Shown: piece after piece, positions 61,723 through 64,000 of the stretch
Layout of the letters: each line of letters starts with the position of its first letter
Position numbering within the stretch: position 1 is the first letter of the stretch
Assembly (NCBI RefSeq): GCF_024679245.1
Contig: NC_090183.1
Span: 22,305,355-22,369,354, forward strand
DNA: 64,000 nt
Source of the DNA: Pseudorasbora parva
Lineage: Eukaryota > Chordata > Actinopteri > Cypriniformes > Gobionidae
Direction: 5' to 3'
Made by a program: the position numbers and the translations under genes
The notes under the pieces: generated by a model
What the model was told of the DNA's origin: nothing
Seen by the model: only the letters and a program-made list of their open reading frames with translations
Databases searched by the model: none

Positions 61723-63257
61723 CCATTTAAAGGATTCTCCCTTGAAGGCTTAATGCCACGGATTCTGCATCCCGCTTGGAAGTGCTCACCACTGCCACAT
61801 CGGAAACAATGCATGCAACGATCCTCTGTTCTTTGCTGCTGACAATTGAAGCACTTTCTTGCTTGGAAACGAGGAGTCAGTGAGTAATGTTGTCGAGGCA
61901 TATACTGGGGTTGAAACTGAGTGTTCGCTCTTGTTTGGTTGGCACCCGGCGACACCCAATGTGGCTGCACTTGACACTGAACACTTTCTCTGTCAGAAGG
62001 AATGGGAAATTGTGGTGAGGCAAAGGCTGGTTGCTGCAACGATTCCCTGATGTGAGCTATTTCAGCATTTAGTGCTTTTAGTGAAGCGACATCAGTTCTG
62101 AGTTCTTTAAGTTCGGTCAGCACATCAGAGGATGATTTCGGCACACATTGAGTCACACTGGGTTTCTTATCAGTCACTTCACCACTGGACTTAACTGCAT
62201 GGACAACAGTAGTTGTGTGCTGCACATTGATTCTATTTTTCTTTTGTCTTTCTGCCTCATTGGCGCAAGCACTGTTTAACTTCTCCATCAGTGTCTCATC
62301 TGTGGTTTTGGTGTCTAGAAGTAAGGGCTGCATGTCTACTTTAATGCTGTCACTTTGGAGACCGGTGAGTACAGTATGTAAGAACATGCTTTGAACTAAC
62401 GCTGAGTCATATTTGAGGCCTGACTCCGCTTCCTGGGACACAAACAAGATTTTCTGGCGCAGGTCAAGAACGCGCATGAGGAAATTCTGTGGTGTTTCTT
62501 TATTCCCTTGGCATTCAGAGGTAAGTTGCTTATAAAGTTCAGTGGCACTTTTTTCTTGAAAGTGAGAGCGCAAGATTCGTCTGAGGGTAGGTAGTGTCAG
62601 ATTTGGCTTTCCTTCTAAATAGCTTCTTAACTGTAAGCCAGGAGAGATGGCACGAATGACTGCATCAACAATCTCACATTCTGGGTAGCCTCTGCTCAAA
62701 CCGTTCTCAATTTGGTGTGCTAAGCTTGAGAAAGTTAATTTCTCTTTTTGACCTGGGTCACCAATTTGTCCAGAAATTTTGAAATCTTTGCGCCAAGGTG
62801 GGCTGGGGTGTTGGGTATTCACTAATTGTTGTGGGTGTGCAGCAATTTGAAGCTGGGACTGGGCAATGCTAGGTTTAGTGTTCACTTCTTCCAACTATTG
62901 AATTTCACTCAATTTTTGTTTCATTGCGCTTTTTAGCTCATTTAGCTCTTTTTGCAGTCTATCTTTCTCAGTGACTTCACTTGGTCCTACTGTCTCATTT
63001 TCAGTGGCTGCGTTTACTTCTATTATTTTGTCTCTCAGGCTTAATAGTACAGACATGCCACCATCTTCTAGCTCTGTCATGCCTTCTTCGAGATGTTTAA
63101 GGATATGGGAGATTAAAGACATGCGAGATTTAGATGGAACGTTCTCTTGCCCTGCTATTTCCAGGAACTCACAAACACTTAAAAGCTTTTCTTTCGATAG
63201 TGGATTTAGCATGGGGATAACCTCTACTTGCATTTCCTCTAGCACTGTTGTCTCCAT
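61692..63257 (-). pseudogene. Ty3-B gag with one in-frame TAG
   Basis: ATG 63255-63257 to TAA 61692-61694, broken only by TAG 62895-62897. The N-terminal part has a helical segment (LNPLSKEKLLSVCEFLEIAG) and coiled coil (KDRLQKELNELKSAMKQKL). The rest holds a capsid-like domain (RRILRSHFQEKSATELYKQL, CQGNKETPQNFLMRVLDLRQ) and one CCHC knuckle (CFRCGSGEHFQAGC) preceded by a further Cys pair (CFNC). Downstream reading passes into pol by -1 frameshift. Confidence 0.8.
61725..61731 (-). promoter_or_regulatory. -1 frameshift heptamer T TTA AAT at the Ty3-B gag/pol border
   Basis: The minus-strand TTTAAAT is in the gag phase (CCT TTA AAT). Ten codons later gag stops at TAA 61692-61694. Moving back one base gives the open pol frame (VTSAGQGVTRSTDQ) that leads into the MYND-like finger. 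It fits the X XXY YYZ rule. Confidence 0.7.
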
Positions 63258-63486
63258 TTTGACACTACAGTGGGCCTTTTCACTGAGCGGTGGCTTACTT
63301 GAGACAAGCTGAACTTTTCTGTTTCACCTGATGATCTCTGTGGCCTCAGGTTTATGGTTCTTTGTCTCTATCTTGCCGTTACTGCAGGAACTCTTTCCCC
63401 TCTACTGTAGATCTGGGTTGATTTAGGAGATGTACTGCATCAGGAGTTGTCTGCCAGGTAAGTGACGACTGCCCTCTGAAGAGTAG

Positions 63487-63504
63487 ATCCCAGCGGTGCC
63501 TCCA
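63487..63504 (-). promoter_or_regulatory. Ty3-B primer binding site
   Basis: Minus-strand TGGAGGCACCGCTGGGAT, 3 bases after the LTR, has the required TGG start. I could not assign the tRNA. Confidence 0.55.
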
Positions 63505-63507
63505 AAA

Positions 63508-63667
63508 TGTTGTACCCCTGAAAAGGGGAGAAGATGATTAAACAGAAAACTCGCACTCGCTGTTTCTCCACTGCAAGCTTTATGTAGAATGGAGAAATCC
63601 CGCGAGTACAGTATAACAGACTTATGCATTTTTTAAATGCACATGTTCATTTTCACTCTGTCACACA
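63508..63667 (-). repeat. Ty3-B 5' LTR with 167-base internal deletion
   Basis: Matches the other LTR up to CCCGCGAG and again from TACAGTATAACAG; the middle, with TTCTCCCCCTAGTGTTCGCG and the AT-rich part, is missing. U3/promoter function is probably lost. Confidence 0.85.
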
Positions 63668-63800
63668 CACACAGCGTTTTACATTGTGTTCACATACGCA
63701 ATACAAGGAACCTCTCTCAAAAGGGAACGTACTCGGTTACTTTCGTAACCTCGTTTACCTGAGAGAGAGGGAACGAGTATTGCATTCCGTGCCGTGTTCG
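63668..63800 (+). other. DIRS-3 internal complementary region
   Basis: ACGCAATACAAGGAACCTCT plus CTCAAAAGGGAAC (63696 onward) is the near-complement of the left terminus at 15925-15960. After TTACTTTCGTAACCTCG, the segment GAGAGAGAGGGAACGAGTATTGC should complement the right terminus, which lies outside the window. Confidence 0.72.
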
Positions 63801-64000
63801 TGCTTCTCAGGTGTCGCTTCAGTCGATTTTAAAACCTGATACCTATGGTGAATCAGGGTCTTATATAGCCTCCTGTATGCTAATATAAGCCCCCTTTTTC
63901 GGCGGTCTCTCTGGAGCGCCCCCATTGGTTCGCTCCTCTCAGCCGCCTCACCATAGGTTCCTGCAGTTGCCGCGGCCCGGCCAATCAGAGCGCTCCTCGC
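63801..64000 (-). repeat. DIRS-3 right terminal repeat, inverted, truncated by the window
   Basis: The complement of 16040-16220, including the inverted TATA box (CTTATATAGCCTCC) and the GGCCAATCAGAGCGCTCCTC block. The window ends inside it. Confidence 0.88.

Larger units (their letters stand above)
56238..63667 (-). mobile_element. Ty3-B: decayed minus-strand Ty3 element with MYND-like finger
   Basis: LTRs at 56238-56564 (327 bases) and 63508-63667 (160 bases, internally deleted) start TGTTGTACCCC and end CTGTCACACA. CACA flanks both sides. Order on the minus strand: primer site, gag, -1 frameshift site, MYND-like finger plus protease, RT, RNase H, integrase, acidic tail, repeat-rich non-coding region, polypurine tract (GTAGGGGAG). 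Several stops and frameshifts make it inactive. Confidence 0.88.
15925..64000 (+). mobile_element. DIRS-3: host DIRS element split by four nested insertions, right end cut by the window
   Basis: Its own pieces are 15925-17450, 45732-46662, 51780-52030, 54775-56237 and 63668-64000. In order they hold the left terminal repeat, a tandem-repeat 5' region, a spacer shared with DIRS-1, the end of RNase H, the recombinase, the internal complementary region and the inverted right repeat. About 1.5 kb (all of ORF1 and most of RT) is missing relative to DIRS-1, so it was defective or non-autonomous before the insertions. The insertions are BEL, Ty3-A, hAT and Ty3-B, each with its own target duplication. 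Confidence 0.85.

Overview
This window looks like a teleost fish chromosome, probably a cyprinid (an inference from the repeat families). It holds split genes with GT/AG introns, L2-type LINE tails, TTAA-flanked MITEs, DIRS-like tyrosine-recombinase elements, BEL/Pao and Ty3 retrotransposons and a retrovirus-like provirus. I see no rRNA, tRNA, CRISPR or bacterial-type genes.

Host genes lie in the first 8 kb. The last coding exon of rhot1 (Miro1, plus strand) is at 2687-2804. A complete four-exon immunoglobulin-superfamily receptor gene (minus strand, 3761-7870) faces it. That gene has a signal peptide, one V-type Ig domain, a transmembrane helix and a tail with YEEM and YVN motifs; the whole layout resembles CD7. 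Introns and flanks carry L2 tails and MITEs.

A first DIRS element (8291 to about 14600) follows. Its gag, RT/RNase H and recombinase are decayed, it has lost its right end, and a 5'-truncated L2 LINE (11905-13574) splits it.

From about 15925 to the window end, nearly everything sits inside a second DIRS copy (DIRS-3), which is opened by four insertions: a BEL/Pao element (17451-45731), a Ty3 element with integrase before RT (Ty3-A, 46663-51779), a hAT element (52031-54774) and a minus-strand Ty3 element (Ty3-B, 56238-63667). The BEL LTRs are themselves opened by a third DIRS element (DIRS-2, about 18321-31335), a 3.55-kb TIR transposon (31420-34970) and a pol-only chromodomain Ty3 element (Ty3-C, 41292-45012). 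DIRS-2 contains a 7.9-kb provirus (19064-27004), the TIR transposon contains a Harbinger-like MITE, and the hAT contains a Kolobok-like element with a THAP exon. Maximum depth is four: DIRS-3 > BEL > DIRS-2 > provirus. Most junctions show target-site duplications: GACGC (BEL), CGTAC (Ty3-A), GCCCTGGC (hAT), CACA (Ty3-B), GCAGT (Ty3-C), AGCT (provirus), GGTATC (L2), TTAA (Kolobok) and TTA (Harbinger).

The most notable points are: the intact 1463-codon Gmr1-like Ty3 polyprotein with SCAN-like gag and equal-length LTRs; two independent -1 frameshift sites at gag-pol borders, one of them in front of a gammaretrovirus-like pol; a MYND-like zinc finger at the start of a Ty3 pol; and a gag-only, apparently non-autonomous DIRS element with a GC-rich internal array.
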